From Darksidea phi (Eukaryota; Ascomycota; Dothideomycetes; Pleosporales; Lentitheciaceae), in contig JASJFT010000012.1 of the NCBI GenBank assembly GCA_030770425.1, positions 124,001 through 188,000 of the forward strand: a DNA stretch of 64,000 bases, read 5' to 3'. The notes beneath the pieces are model-generated. The model was not told the DNA's origin. It made no database searches and was given only the letters and a program-made list of their open reading frames with translations. Position numbers and translations under genes: made by a program. Every line of letters starts with the position of its first letter. The first letter of the stretch is position 1. Below, piece after piece: positions 11,411-22,970 of the stretch.

Positions 11411-13054
11411 GTGTACACTAAGTGGGAGTCATAAGTTGAAATTTTTCTTTTCTGTGGGGAATAGGGGAGACGGTGTTCGTAGACGGATGGGGTTGAGGAA
11501 AGAGACGGGGGCGTATTTTTGACCTCGTTTAGTCTTGAGTGTAGGTTGCTAAATTTGTTTTTCTGCGCGAACGATTGATGGTGCGTGATAGGGGGGAGGG
11601 GGGCGCATGCATGGTTACCATCGGCTTTTCGAGGGACTTACATACTTCCTTTCTGTGATTTAGTGGGATGGGTGGGATTCTGCGGTGTATGGCGGAGTGC
11701 TAATGGGGCGGTTGGGCTGGGTGTTGGAGGCTGTTCCCTTTCAAGCTGGACGATGGAGGACATGATGCTAATCTTCGCGTTGTTTGCATATGTGTATAAG
11801 AGGAGAGGGGGAAGAGGGGGACATGCATTTGGTTTGAGAGACGATGCAAAGCATAGGAGAATAGCGTGAGTGGCAATGGTACGTCTCGAGATACATGTAT
11901 GCATTCTATACATCCCGATGCAGAAAGTAGGTTTAGGTCTTTCATACTCGCCTTGTGCGTATTGTTCTCACTTTGCAATGCGCCTCGAATCTTGGGATAA
12001 ACGGGATGACTATCGTTAACGGACCCGCCTTACATCGAGGCGACTTTGTCTTTCGTGCATGCCATTGCACATCTGTACCTGCTCAGAGAAAGCGCAATGA
12101 AGCTTACAGCAGAACAACCCAACATTTCTCCAAGATTACACATCCCAACAGCCTTTAATAGACAATTCAAGCCAATCGTTCACTTTCCCAGATAATATTA
12201 CCAGAGGTAGACATGGTTGTATGTTTCCGCTAGCAGTATAATTACACACACTCCTAAAATAGGACTGTACAATCCACTACAATCCGTACCACCACCCCTA
12301 TCACCCCCGCCAACTCAAACCCCACCATACCAACCATCCTCCCACCAAAGCGCGAAACGAACTCCAGATATGCAGACGCCCCGTGTAGGGCCCCCAAGCC
12401 CAGCCTCGGTAAACGGGGGCGGGGGCCGCAGATCCTTCGCGGCCCGCACTGCAGGGCGTAATGAGACACGGGGTTCGCTTCTGTTGATGTTTGTGAGCTT
12501 ACTTGGACGTGTGGGTTGCGGGTGTGTAGTGTGCCCGTTCAAGTGAATAAACGCTTGGAAGGAGCTGACGACTAATTTTATGTGGGCGTATCGAGAGCCT
12601 GCATGTTGCACGGTAGACTTTTCCAGCACGAGTCAGCAACATGGGAAGGACGAGTATTTGGAGAACGCGCGAGCACGGGTATATTTTAAGGTTAAAGGTT
12701 AAGATGTAGACAGCAAGGTAGATCATCACCGCCACACTGTTCCTCCAACCCACCCTTTTCCTATCCAAGGCCAAGGTAACCGATCCAAACCATCCCTAAA
12801 AGTAATTTACAGAAGAGCCGAAAATGACGAAGGAGCGACAAGGCGGAAGCTAGGACATGTTCTTCGAAGGGTAGTCTCGAACAATGTGACTCCAAATGAC
12901 TTGAGACGCTTGAATGCAGAAAACTATGTCGTAAATCTCGTGCAAAGCGCTGACCGGCCTGCGATAGCAATGGTATTGCAACGTTGGGTATACAGGGAAG
13001 CTGCGCAGAAAGCTGGGTGGAGTCTCCTATGAACGGAGCGGTATATTGTCGCCC
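11411..13054. other. Intergenic, no supported gene
   Basis: About 1.6 kb of AT/GT-rich spacer with polypurine and polypyrimidine patches. Open frames here lack family resemblance and sensible splice partners. It must include the 3' flank of the DPBB gene. Confidence 0.6.
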
Positions 13055-13879
13055 TTACCCGATGACCCTCCAGGACATGCTGTAGATGCGGTCGCCGTTG
13101 GGGCCACCTAGGCCGCCAGTGGTGAGATCCCAAACATGTTTAGTGGCATCGAGGCCGCCGTTGGTGCAGCCCGTGCAGCGGTCCTTGATGGTGGCGATGG
13201 TGGTCATGCCGCCGTTGGTGATCTCGATCTGCTTGCCGCACCACGGGTTGTTGGTCAGGCCAGTCATGAAGTCGACGGTGGCATCGCCGAAAAGGTCAAC
13301 AGCAAGGGCGACGGCGGGTTCAGTGTCCTTGATCTCCAAGCCGCAAGCACCGGTGGCACCACCGTAGTAGTTCATGGTGTAGGAACCGCCAGTGTGGACT
13401 TCACCATCACCCTTGGATGCCTGCGATGGCTCAGGCTTAGGCTCCGGGACAACGGTGGAAGAGGGAGGAGGGGGAGGGGCTTCGGTGGAGGAGGGCGGCG
13501 CAGGCGGAGCCGCGGTGGTCTCGACTGGGGGAGGGGTGTAGGCGCTGGTGGTGGGCTCCGGCTTGGTCTCTGAGGTGGTCGGCACAACCGGGGGAGGCTG
13601 GTAGGTGGGCTTGACGGCAGAAGGGACCGCAGTGCTAGAGGGAGAGTTGCTCGTCACCACAGTAGTGGGCTGGGGAGCAGTATACTTGGGCTTGTCCTCG
13701 TAGGAAAGAGCGGGATCAGAAGTCGCGGCGGCAGCAGGCTGGGCACCAGTGACGGTGGTGTAGACGGTGTAGTACTCGATTTTGACCTCGGTCTTGGTGG
13801 CATAGGCGCGCTTGTCTACCGGGGCAGCAAGGGCCATGGTGCTGAAGAGCACGGAAGCGAGGACATTGGAGGTCTTCAT
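13055..13879 (-). CDS. Secreted DPBB-domain (expansin/barwin-like) protein
   Basis: A single exon of 274 residues. The start gives a clear signal peptide (MKTSNVLASVLFSTMALAAP) followed at once by a Lys-Arg Kex2-type processing site (VDKR). Residues about 60-155 form a Pro/Thr/Ser-rich, probably O-glycosylated linker. The C-terminal 110 residues form a six-stranded double-psi beta-barrel of the RlpA/EXPN type: GGATGACG, AVALAVDLFG, NPWCGKQIEI, TIKDRCTGC, then a final Trp/Arg strand. Paired Cys residues in the barrel are kept. Related fungal proteins bind or loosen wall polysaccharide without hydrolysis, or act as apoplastic effectors. Which applies here cannot be read from the sequence. Confidence 0.85.
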   Translation of the reverse strand: MKTSNVLASVLFSTMALAAPVDKRAYATKTEVKIEYYTVYTTVTGAQPAAAATSDPALSYEDKPKYTAPQPTTVVTSNSPSSTAVPSAVKPTYQPPPVVPTTSETKPEPTTSAYTPPPVETTAAPPAPPSSTEAPPPPPSSTVVPEPKPEPSQASKGDGEVHTGGSYTMNYYGGATGACGLEIKDTEPAVALAVDLFGDATVDFMTGLTNNPWCGKQIEITNGGMTTIATIKDRCTGCTNGGLDATKHVWDLTTGGLGGPNGDRIYSMSWRVIG

Positions 13880-16800
13880 TTTTGCAGTGTTGTCTGGGGG
13901 TGGTTGCTAGGTGGCAGTTGTGTGGGTATGAATGTTTTAGGCTGGCAGATGTTCACAGAGAGTGAATGAACTGGCTAGCAATTCAAATGGCAGTGCAGTA
14001 GATGCGATTGTGGTTTCTGGGACTGGCGTCGTAGAGACTGTGTCGTTCAGAGAGTGATGGGGAGATGCTGGATCTCGTGCAAAGAGTGCAAAGAATGTGG
14101 GTAGAGAATGAAAGTGGACAAGTGCAAGACCTCAAGCCTGTAAAGAGTGGACAGGAGGAGGGTAGCGGGCGACTTTAAGGAGGACGGAGAGAGCGTGCGG
14201 AGAGCGAGATGGGAGATGGGGGAGACGAAGCACTGGTCGGGGGCAAGAGCCTTGGACCCACGGAGCTAGCCAGCGGCCCCTGCCCATTTCCACACGGCAG
14301 CGGGCTCGTCAGCCACGCACAGCGCCACGGAGCCAATGACTGCCAGCCGTTTGCAGGCGCTGGCCGGACTCCCGCACATGGGGAATATGCCGTCGACGAG
14401 CGCAACCTTGAACGCAGCACGGGAGCAGCGCCGGACGCGACGATGGCCAGCTTGAGTGCGCCTTCCCTCGCTTGCTCGTCGCCCCCCTCTGCGCCTTCCG
14501 CGCGATGCAACGAGATGCAACGAAACGCGGTGGGACTGCCCGTTCGGCTCTCGTAAAATCTCCTCGTAAAGCGTCAATTATGGGTAAACAGCGCATGGGC
14601 CAATATGATTTCGCGGCCCTGTTTCACCGCCGCAACAGGCTAGCCGCGTCGTTTCGCTGCCCACGCCCCTAGCGAATGGGCGATCGGCACTGCGGGATCT
14701 TCAGGCACCGCTTGCCACACGGCGCTAGCGTGCGCCCGGACGGCCAGGGGAGCTGCAGCTGGCAAACGAAACGGGCAAGCGCGCCCAGCTGAGCTCAGGC
14801 ACCGACACTCTGCAGCCCTCGACATGAGCGCTCAGCCGTTCTCCTGAGCGGCCGCGACACGTGGCTCGCCCAAGCCCAGCGCTCGTGTTTGTCGACTCGA
14901 GCAGCGTCAGGGTGCCGTTGCGCCCTCGCTCTTTGCCTTGGCCGCCATCGCGCCCGCTGCGTCGCCATCGGCTGCCTTCCTTACCTCGTGTCGCCGCGAA
15001 ATGAATTGTGGACCGCCCGCTTTCCCTACTGGACGGCTGTGTGCCGCCTGCCGCATCCCCGTGGAAAATCTTTCTTATCCACTTATCGATAGCGATACAT
15101 ATCCATGCGCTGCCGGTGGCTGCTTGCCGCTGCGTCCGGCTAGCAAGAAAGAGACTTCTCTCAACGACTGCAGATCCATCGCAAGGCATACGGTCCCACG
15201 CTCAACGGCTCCACGGCCGGGCGCAACTAGAAAATCTTGACACGGGCGGCGAGCGAGCGGGGCAGACATGTTCCACCGCTACTACTGCAAAACTCGTGCA
15301 ATCGCTGCCTCGCCTGTCTGGACACGCATTCCGATCGCTCGTTCCGGTCGCGGGCGGCGCCTTGAGCCTGGTTCGGCAGATGGGGAGTCTGGGAATCTCC
15401 GAAGCCCAGCCTTTTGTCACCCAGAAGCCATGCCTGTCAACCGCCAGCAGGATATGCTGGCGTCATCGGCCAGTCCTTGACTTGGCGGGCGTCGAAGCGC
15501 TCAAGATGCATGGTACCACGTCAGACTTGCTTCGAGTCTCGCACCGTACGACGGACGGATCCGGCCAGCAGATCGACGGCGAAGCGAGCTGAGCTGAGCT
15601 GAGCTGTGTGTGCGCAACCACATCGCTTGTTCTGGCAACATGGGGAGCGAGGGTGCATGTGCTGCAAAAGCGCCCACCTTGAACCTTGCTATGCAGCTGC
15701 GCTACTCCGTGGAGCGTACGAAAACTATCAATCGCACTGGCTCGTCCTATTAGTGCGAAGCTCAACGTCCAGCGTAATGAGGTCAGCACCAAATGTTTCG
15801 CCGAGTGGATTTGCTTCACCATGTTCGAGTTCAGCCATTTGGTTCTCTGTGTTGTATAAACCCGATGTTCCTCTTCTCCGAATACGCCTCTTTCAGCTGT
15901 CTCAGTTGTTTTCGTCTCACACATGATGGCCACTTTCCTTTGCCAATCACCACGACTCGAAGCGAGATTGTTCCTACGCATTGTGTGCGCCCACACCACG
16001 TTCCTGCCCCTTAGAATTATGCTTCCATTAGCGTTTGTTGCTATTCTCTTGCGGCGCGGCGCTTCGGGTGCGAAAGGAGCAATCCATGTACGCCCCAAAC
16101 ACTTGCCGTTCTCGTAAGGCATTGCCGCAATATCAAGCGCTCCGGGCTACACAGGCGTCTGACTTTTGGACACCTGTTTGAACGACCTTCTGGAGCCGTG
16201 CATACGGGGTGCAGCCGTCACTTGAGCAACTCGAAAATGAACATTGCTTCTAGAGGCGTACACGGCCACTTTGAAGTAAGAAAGGATTCCTTCTTCCCAC
16301 CGTCGTAGAGTTTGGAATCGTGCCCTCCCACATTTAACCCCGCGGTACGGACTGGGAGTCTCGAACCGTAGTCCACGTCGGATTCTCGAAAGACTGCACC
16401 GCTCCTATCCAATACAACAAGTTCTGGCAGCCTAGTGGATGAGGTTTACCGGCTTCGTACCTCTGCATGTACGTAGGTGCTTGTAATGGCCAAGACGCGG
16501 ATATGCTAACGCGACGTACGACGAACGCTCTCATTGCATATCAGCTATCGAAGCAGCAACCGTACATCTCGAGGCGAAGATCACCTAGCTCTTCGTATTG
16601 CGGAAGAGTGTGTACGAAATCAAATAACCTTTATCCAGTATTATCTATCGAAGGCTATCAGGATACGCAGTGCATAGAACAACGTAGCTCTCCACATGTT
16701 CGTCGATGTAGAAGTCGAGTGTATACAAACTTATGCTCCAGTACTGTATATGCGACGATGCGGCACGAAGAGATCTCATTTCTTGGCTGAAGTTCCCGGT

Positions 16801-17511
16801 TCGCGTCCCTGCGAATTACTCTTGTGCATCCGAGTCAGGCGAAAGCACGTTCTTTTCCAACCGTTTCGGCTCCGCCACCAACACGCCCCTTTCTCGAGAC
16901 CTTGGACCTTCCAAACCCATCAAGTACTGGATGGCTCCATCACCGACCATCGAAGCCCTCAGTTACAACGCCCGGAGAGCAGCGAAGAGCGCTGTAGATA
17001 TGTTGTACTCTACATATCCACAATTTGTTGCCTAGGGGCGTCTTAGAAACTAATGTGTTGCTGTGCTTTTCAAAGAATCGTCATCCCGGCTTTGGACCAT
17101 GCTCTTGGTGACATACGAGCAGGGTTCTCTTCAGCACACCAACAAGCCGTTCCCGTTCGCCACCTAACGGCCATCACCACTCGGGCGTTATTGGCCTACG
17201 ATAAGCTCGTACCCACCCCCCGGGCACGGAATGCTCTCCCACGTGCGCGTGATGGCCCGCATGGTGTTGGAAGATTCTAATACACCAATGAAGTGCAAAC
17301 GGAAATCTCCATTCTTCGTCTAGCTATCCCGAGGCAGTCTAGACGGTCCAGAGCGAGAGCTCAACAGGCAGATCACGGCCAGGACATGATGCATAAGATG
17401 AAAGACAAGCCCAGCGACTCGGTTGGTGGCTCCACCCACGTTTTGATCACAGAACTTTAAAGGTGGCTGCGGGTCTGGCTGCGTTCGTCTTGCCTGGCCG
17501 GAGCTCTAACG
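13880..17511. other. Long intergenic region, no supported gene
   Basis: 3.6 kb between divergent genes. The first part is GC-rich and should hold the DPBB promoter. Open frames such as 15008-15592 (+) and 15463-16122 (-) have no recognisable domains and biased composition. A weakly protein-like stretch ends at 17035 on the plus strand (TIEALSYNARRAAKSA) but has no clear start. A GAGCT microsatellite (four units) lies near 15588-15606. Confidence 0.55.
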
Positions 17512-18755
17512 ATGTTGGCACAGTTGCAAGTGCCTATTGTTGTTGTCTGCGTTGCCTCGATATGTATTGCGACGCTTGCAATAGCGTGTCGGTGGTGGGC
17601 GCGCGCTCTTATGCAGAAGAGGTGGCAGGCAGATGACTATCTGATGTTGATCGCATACGTACGGAAGCTTAGCTTCTACCCCCCACTTCTTGTTACTGAC
17701 CTTTGCAGCTCGCGACGAGCGGGGCGTTGGTCAGTTCGATGGTATTCGTCTTCGGTCAGTACTACGGCATGCATCTCCAAGATGTACCATCGTCTGGCAA
17801 ACAGCGCATCAACAAGCATCGAGAAGTGAGTAGAGATTCTGCAACGGCGGCATGGTTCTAGGTGCTAATGCATATATCCAGAGCCGCTTCATTCTCACTA
17901 CTCTCTCCCTCATAGCCAGCGTCTTCTGCAACCTCTCCATCACCCAGCTCTACACTACACTCTTTCCACACCGTCGCTTCCGCATAGCGTGCCACGTCTT
18001 CCTCATCCTCACCACCTGCTACGGCATCACCTACTTCGTCGTCCAGTTCTTCTCTTGTCCACGCCCAAAGAAAATGGACACAGCTATGGCAGCAAAGTGT
18101 ATGAGGAACATCAAGACTACATGGGTTGCGGCGAGCGCAGTGGGAATGTGTATCGATGTGGCAAACATCTTTCTCCCGATGCCGATTCTGTGGAGTCTTC
18201 TCCATGTAGACTTTTGGAAGAAGCTCCGGTTGACGTTGCTCTTCGGGCTGGGATTCTTGTGAGTGGCTCAGACCAAAGTTCAGTGGGGGAAGAACTAACC
18301 GTAAGGCGCAAAATAGCATCGTGGGAATTACAGCGGTACGCATATATCTCTACCGGAACTTGGACATGCATGACTGGACCTACCACACCGGCCGCATCAT
18401 CCTCTTCAGCGGTCCTGAACCTGCTCTCGGTATCCTGGCGGGTTGTCTACCGGTCATGTCGCCCTGTTTGCGCCTCGCTTCGGACAAGATCAAGTCAACG
18501 TGGAGGTCGTCGCGGGGAACGTGCGAGCAACAAACTCCAAGCGATGGCGACGCACAGCATCCACCGACTGTAGGCCAGGGCAAGAGGTTTTCGCTCAAGA
18601 CCATGGGGATGGAGAGTCAAGCGAGTCAGGGGTTCGAGAGACTGGAAGTGGACGTGTATCCGCTTACTAGTGTCACTGTAGGTGTGATAAGTGGAGAGGA
18701 AAAATTGAGAAGGGATGTGGAGGGTGGGGGCAAGGTGAGCGCTGACAACATGTGA
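17512..18755 (+). CDS. Rhodopsin-domain (PTH11/SAT4-like) integral membrane protein 1
   Basis: Fungal seven-helix membrane protein of the rhodopsin-domain superfamily, which includes PTH11-like receptors that sense surface or host cues. Exons 17512-17658, 17709-17825, 17882-18258 and 18317-18755 all have good GT-AG ends and consistent phases (359 residues). Helix 1 (VPIVVVCVASICIATLAIAC) follows the start directly, so there is no CFEM domain. Further helices include FILTTLSLIASVFCNLSI, HVFLILTTCYGITYFVVQFF and the loop signature TWVAASAVGMCIDVANIFLP. The tail of about 110 residues is Ser-rich and soluble. One of three paralogous family members in 26 kb. Ligand unknown. Confidence 0.8.
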
Positions 18756-19071
18756 AGGCTGTCACTCCTCTGCTCCACTTGATAGTGACCACGACGTAAT
18801 GACTCTAGAATCATAATGATACCTCTGCCCTATCTGGTTCCTGCCAATCTCATCATCGCGAGGAAACGGATGACGCCTCAGAAGCCCTACCTAAAAAACG
18901 ACAGGTGTCTTCAGCGGAATCTTCAAACCCTTGTTTGCACGGTTTAAATTGCAAGGCCAATGTCACTGTCGTTGTGGGTCTGAGGGCAAGATATTCATGA
19001 GGACCAGAACCAAACTAAGACGAGCTACCAAGTATCTAGCGATGCAAACATCTCCACAACAAGCGATTCCC
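18756..19071. other. Short convergent spacer, nothing recognised
   Basis: The 3' flanks of the rhodopsin-domain gene and of the small minus-strand gene meet here. No coding signal seen. Confidence 0.5.
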
Positions 19072-19521
19072 TCAGTCATCTGCAGGATCCAGCTTCTTAT
19101 TCCCTCCCTTCTCAAGCACCTTCTTCCTCTTCACATGATCCGGCTCCCTAGGATCCCTCTTCATCTCCTCCTGGCTCTGCGTCGGCTCTTCCTGCTGGCC
19201 GATGCCCGTCGCCTCCGGGTGGCTCACAGGGTTCTGCAACGAGCCAGTGTCTTGGTTTTTGGCGTTGTCGGTCGCGCGGGATTGGTTGACTTGTTGGCTT
19301 TCGGCGCTGGACGCGTGTGGTTGTGAGACGTTGGAGGTCTGGCCGGGGGAGGCTTTGGATGCGTATGTGCGGGTGAGGTGGGGTGGGACTTTAAAGGCGG
19401 GTTAGTAGGTATGATATACCGAGGGGAGTGGTTTGTACGGACTCTGTGCGCGTTGTTGTGTTGAGCGGATGAGTAGGGACGGCGATGCGCGCGGCATGGT
19501 TCGGAGGATGTTGGAGCTCAT
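19072..19521 (-). CDS. Small conserved fungal protein, probably mitochondrial
   Basis: Exon 1 (19420-19521) encodes an Arg/Ser-rich amphipathic N-terminus (MSSNILRTMPRASPSLLIRS) that looks like a mitochondrial targeting peptide. Exon 2 (19072-19338 as modelled) encodes a Gln/Ser-rich segment and the charged end REPDHVKRKKVLEKGGNKK plus LDPADD, which I recall as typical of short domain-less Pezizomycotina proteins. The donor GTATAT is followed by an ideal CTAAC branch site and AAAG acceptor at 19389-19419, but that join is out of frame. Using the later CCAG (intron 19339-19419, 81 nt) restores phase and gives 122 residues. Either the later acceptor is used or there is a small frameshift. Confidence 0.55.
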
Positions 19522-19823
19522 GGTGGCTGTAATTGAGATGTAATACAGACTTTGTAGAAGCTTCCCCTTTTTTTTTCTTGGTTTGAGACGATGATTGCTT
19601 TTCGCGTGATATGTAAAAGAGCTGGTGTACCTGCAGAATGGTTTTATCAAGCTTCTCGCGTTGACGTGTTGGTGATGAGTCGCAAACGTCATAGTTTCGT
19701 CAAGGCAGGGCCACCACAAACACGACCTTTGACCGTCTCTCCATGTCAATACCGAGGCGTTGATGTATATTTCTTTGCTAACCGCTTGTTTTGCTGAACC
19801 AGTCGCGAAAAGCTGGATCGAAG

Positions 19824-19932
19824 GGTTAGGCTACGAAGTCGGCAACGATTGTCTAGAGGGGTGTTAGTCCATATTATCTTATGCTGCGGCGCGTGCTGTC
19901 TCGTGATTACGATACCGCTTGTGCCCCCAAGC
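19824..19932. repeat. Diverged direct repeat, copy A
   Basis: About 109 bp that aligns almost gap-free with 21549-21655. Shared blocks include TACGAAGTCGG, CAGAGGGGT/TAGAGGGGT and TTGTRCCCC. Many differences are C/T or G/A. The two copies lie in the same orientation and bracket the enoyl-reductase pseudogene. Confidence 0.55.
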
Positions 19933-20156
19933 TGCTTGAGATTACCGTTGTACGTTGACGATGTCGATTTGAGCGTAAGTGGATGGGTGCTGGAAGACCA
20001 AAACATAGCTTGGATTATGGAACAATGAGAATGTAGCCGCTTTTTGAATAACTGAGTAGGCACATTTTGGGCTACATGATCGATCAAAACACTGCATTGA
20101 GTCCCTTTCGCCGTACAATCTCTATGAACTTTATCTCTCCGATCAGTAGACATGTC

Positions 20157-21427
20157 TTACGAATCCAAAACAGCACCTAAACGGTCCCCACTAGTCTCTG
20201 CCTTCCGCAGCCTGTTCACACCCTCATTGATACCGTTCAATCCTTGCACCGTTCCTACCACATCCGGCGTAATTAGTACGCCTTTTACGAGAAGCTTTTT
20301 TTGCCTATGCAGAGAGTGCCTCGCCGACCTCAGCTACCGCGTGGAACAGCTTGATGTGTACGTTGTACAGTGCTACGTCTTCTGGTACATCCTCCTTGGG
20401 AAGACCAGGTAAGCCAATAAGATGGGAACGCTGGCTCGTAGTGGCGGATGGCTTTGAGGATGTGGATGGCGGTGTGGGAAGTTTGTCAGTTGAGCTCAAG
20501 CCTCTGCAACAGGGAGTTTGGTTGAAGCTGAGGTAGCGGGCGACGCGAGAGAGTGGAGGAGGTGCGCATCTGTATTCTTTCCTTGAGTGTCGCAGCTGAA
20601 GCGCGCAGTAACCCCAACGGCAGTTTTGGTAATGCTGATTGCGCGATCGGGACCGTGTGAGTTGGCTAGCAGATCTGGCCGAATCGATGCGTGGGACGGA
20701 GACGCAATCCGTACTTTCCTGAGTTGACCACCAAAATGATCTTAGACCAGCCAGCCGGGCATTCCGTTTCATGGCGAATGCGCATGTTGAGCTGCCATCC
20801 CAAATGACGACGTAGTCGTCTCTCTTAACGCGTTCACCTTTCGAGATTCCCCCTGAGCATTCCTGCATGGATATACGCTCAGCATGGGGGCTCTTTACGA
20901 TAGCAAGTAGATCCAGACCGCCTCCAATGTCCTCAAATTGACACCCATGCATATTCCAAGAGGCAAGGCCATGGATACAAACGCAACGCCGAAGGCTGTG
21001 CTTGACTCCGTAGATGTACGTGTGGAAAGACGAATGGCGTTGAACGTTGATGCGATACTGTATTGCCGGAACACAGTCTTGCGGAGATCGCTATAGTCCG
21101 TCGAGGCGATGATCACAAGGCCGCCTTTTCGGATGCGACAGGAAGGGGAAGTAGGAGCTTGCATGATGGTGCCTGTGTATTTGCGACCGGGTACGTATGG
21201 AAGGGCTGGGATCCCAAAATTGTAATCACTGTAGTAATATGAGAATAAGAACCACGGAGTCGCACAAACCGAGCATACGGTGCTTTCCAGTCCATCGGGT
21301 CCAGCCCTATAGCTGACACTTTGAGAAGCAGCTCGTGGTCATGTTGCAGGCTCGGCAGTAGATAATCCGTGGTCGGTTCGTATGGCTGTCGGATTGCGTG
21401 GAGTAATACCGTGTTTCCGATACACAA
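20157..21427 (-). pseudogene. Decayed ToxD-type zinc-binding (medium-chain) enoyl reductase
   Basis: Intact relatives are about 350-residue NADPH-dependent medium-chain reductases, including trans-acting enoyl reductases of polyketide clusters. The family order is readable from 21427 down: RQPYEPTTDYLLPSLQHDHE, then GLDPMDW..AP with a correctly placed intron (GTATGC...CTACAG, about 21211-21263) to DYNFGIPALPY, IASTDYSDLRK, AFGVAFVSMALPLGICMGV. The frame then shifts at about 20945, continuing as GGGLDLLAIVKS and GDY-like VVIWDGSST, shifts again near 20750, and further on HLIGLPGLPK, KLFHAVAEVGEALSA and the true C-terminal block GLNGINEGVNRLRK appear in different frames. No in-frame ATG precedes the first block. 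At least three frame breaks and several stops make it non-functional. Confidence 0.8.
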
Positions 21428-21548
21428 GTTCCATCATGGCGGTGTTGATAGTCGGCGGAATTCTCTTGAGCTTGAGCTTTGCTTACGACGCTTTTCCTCC
21501 ACCATTTGAATATGGAGGCCATTGCATACTGACGGATCGATCATAAAA

Positions 21549-21655
21549 GGTTGGGTACGAAGTCGGTAAATCTTATCCAGAGGGGTTTCAGTACTTATTG
21601 TCTCATATTAGAGGCTCTAATACTCACGATTGCAACGCAGTTTGTACCCCAAATT
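21549..21655. repeat. Diverged direct repeat, copy B
   Basis: Partner of 19824-19932 (see there). It lies about 120 bp beyond the 5' end of the enoyl-reductase remnant, so the unit-to-unit distance is about 1.7 kb. Confidence 0.55.
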
Positions 21656-22592
21656 ACGATCCGCATGAGATCTGGTAAGTCGAACGATCTTCAAGAAGTA
21701 ATCTGGTAGTAGATTGGGAGTTCCGCCGCCCACGCTGGTCATCGGAGCACCCGCGTTTTGTCAGATCGAATGATCTGACTCGTTCCTCGCGGATGCATGT
21801 TATATCGCCCAGGTACGCCTTCCGGGTAGCCAACTGCTCATTGCAAAGTAAACCTTTGTTCGAAAGCGACCGCGACAGGATAGCGGCACAGTGGCGATGA
21901 AAGACCGGGCGATCACGCAGGTATAGAGACAAAACGTGATAAGGTCGTCGGACGGGTAACATGCTGGTGAAGAGCTTGCTGGACGTTGTGCTATTCGTTG
22001 ACGAGGTTTGAGATGGAGTGATTGCGTGAAGAGATGCTGCGAGCACATTGTCCGCCCTATAAGAACGTCAATCCGTCCATATAAGCGACATCGGAATTTG
22101 CTGAAATCATTGCATTTCAAAGAGTGCTGGGAGGAGCACGACATCTGCACTACGATACGCCATATTCTGGCACGTCACAAGCTATACTCAATGTGTTGAT
22201 GGAGATGTACAAGTCACACGCGGCCCAAAGATGACGAGCAGTGTGTATTATTAGACGGTGAAGTAGGGGATCAAAAGACATTTCATCAGCTCCGGGCGGT
22301 TGGCGGTCTCAATTACTGGTGCTGCAATGATTGAGCGATGAACTGACGGTTGAACGGTTTTGGTGGCTCGTCTAAGTAGTTTAGTGTTTTAAGATGATGT
22401 AGACCTAGTCGTGCTGGGTGTAGAGGAGTAAGGGGCGAGTAGAGTGGGAAGGTATGATTGGAGACGTGGCATGGTACGCGTACCTTAGTATGCTATTCCG
22501 CCACGCGGACGCGCCCAACTTCGATACAGTCCCTTCTACAACATAAACACGACTAATGCCATACCCATTGTGCAAGACGCTCTCTCATCCTT
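21656..22592. other. Intergenic, no supported gene
   Basis: Contains open frames on the minus strand at 21654-22046 and 21800-22150, but neither matches a family known to me and neither shows a splice partner. The stretch may belong to the same decayed region as the enoyl-reductase remnant. Confidence 0.45.
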
Positions 22593-22970
22593 CTAGTGCC
22601 TTATCCTTTTGTCTCTCTCGCAGCGGCGCTCCCACTCAGAGATCGCGTGATCCTTTGCGTCGACTCCGGCCCTCCAACCATTTTCGAACGCGGCATGCTC
22701 GTCAAAAGGACCGCTCTTTGCCCATCTTTTTCTGATCGAAGTTCTCTCGATATGTGCCTCCCGGAACAGCGTAATCTTCCCAAAATACTTCCCAAAATAC
22801 TTCCCAAAATACTCTTCAACCTGAGCGTAGGGAGCACAGCTCAATCGCGTCACGCAATCGTATCCCCGGGTTTGCCTAGGAAACCGTTCGATTGGGAAAC
22901 TTTCGTGAAGTCCCCAGCCTGGCCAGAGGCATTTTTCCTCGAAAGGTTCAAACTTCGTTAATGGGCCCAA
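22593..22970 (-). CDS. Coding-like exon of unknown gene with a YFGK tandem repeat
   Basis: An open frame of about 125 codons on the minus strand ends in a charged, helical segment (DAKDHAISEWERRCERDKR) that reads like real protein, while the opposite frame does not. It has no in-frame ATG: the frame is open upstream to a stop near 23000, so it would have to be an internal or last exon, or a remnant. A 12-bp tandem repeat at 22778-22813 gives three YFGK units. No family recognised. Confidence 0.3.
   Translation of the reverse strand: MGPLTKFEPFEEKCLWPGWGLHESFPIERFPRQTRGYDCVTRLSCAPYAQVEEYFGKYFGKYFGKITLFREAHIERTSIRKRWAKSGPFDEHAAFENGWRAGVDAKDHAISEWERRCERDKRIRH
22778..22813. repeat. 12-bp tandem repeat (3 units of CCCAAAATACTT)
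   Basis: Three near-perfect 12-bp units in a row. The period is a multiple of three, and on the minus strand the repeat encodes YFGK copies, preserving the frame of the coding-like segment around it. Confidence 0.75.

Noticed and set aside
15463..16122. 219-codon minus-strand open frame in the 13.9-17.5 kb spacer
   Set aside because: Composition and lack of motifs suggest chance, and the overlapping plus-strand frames are equally long.
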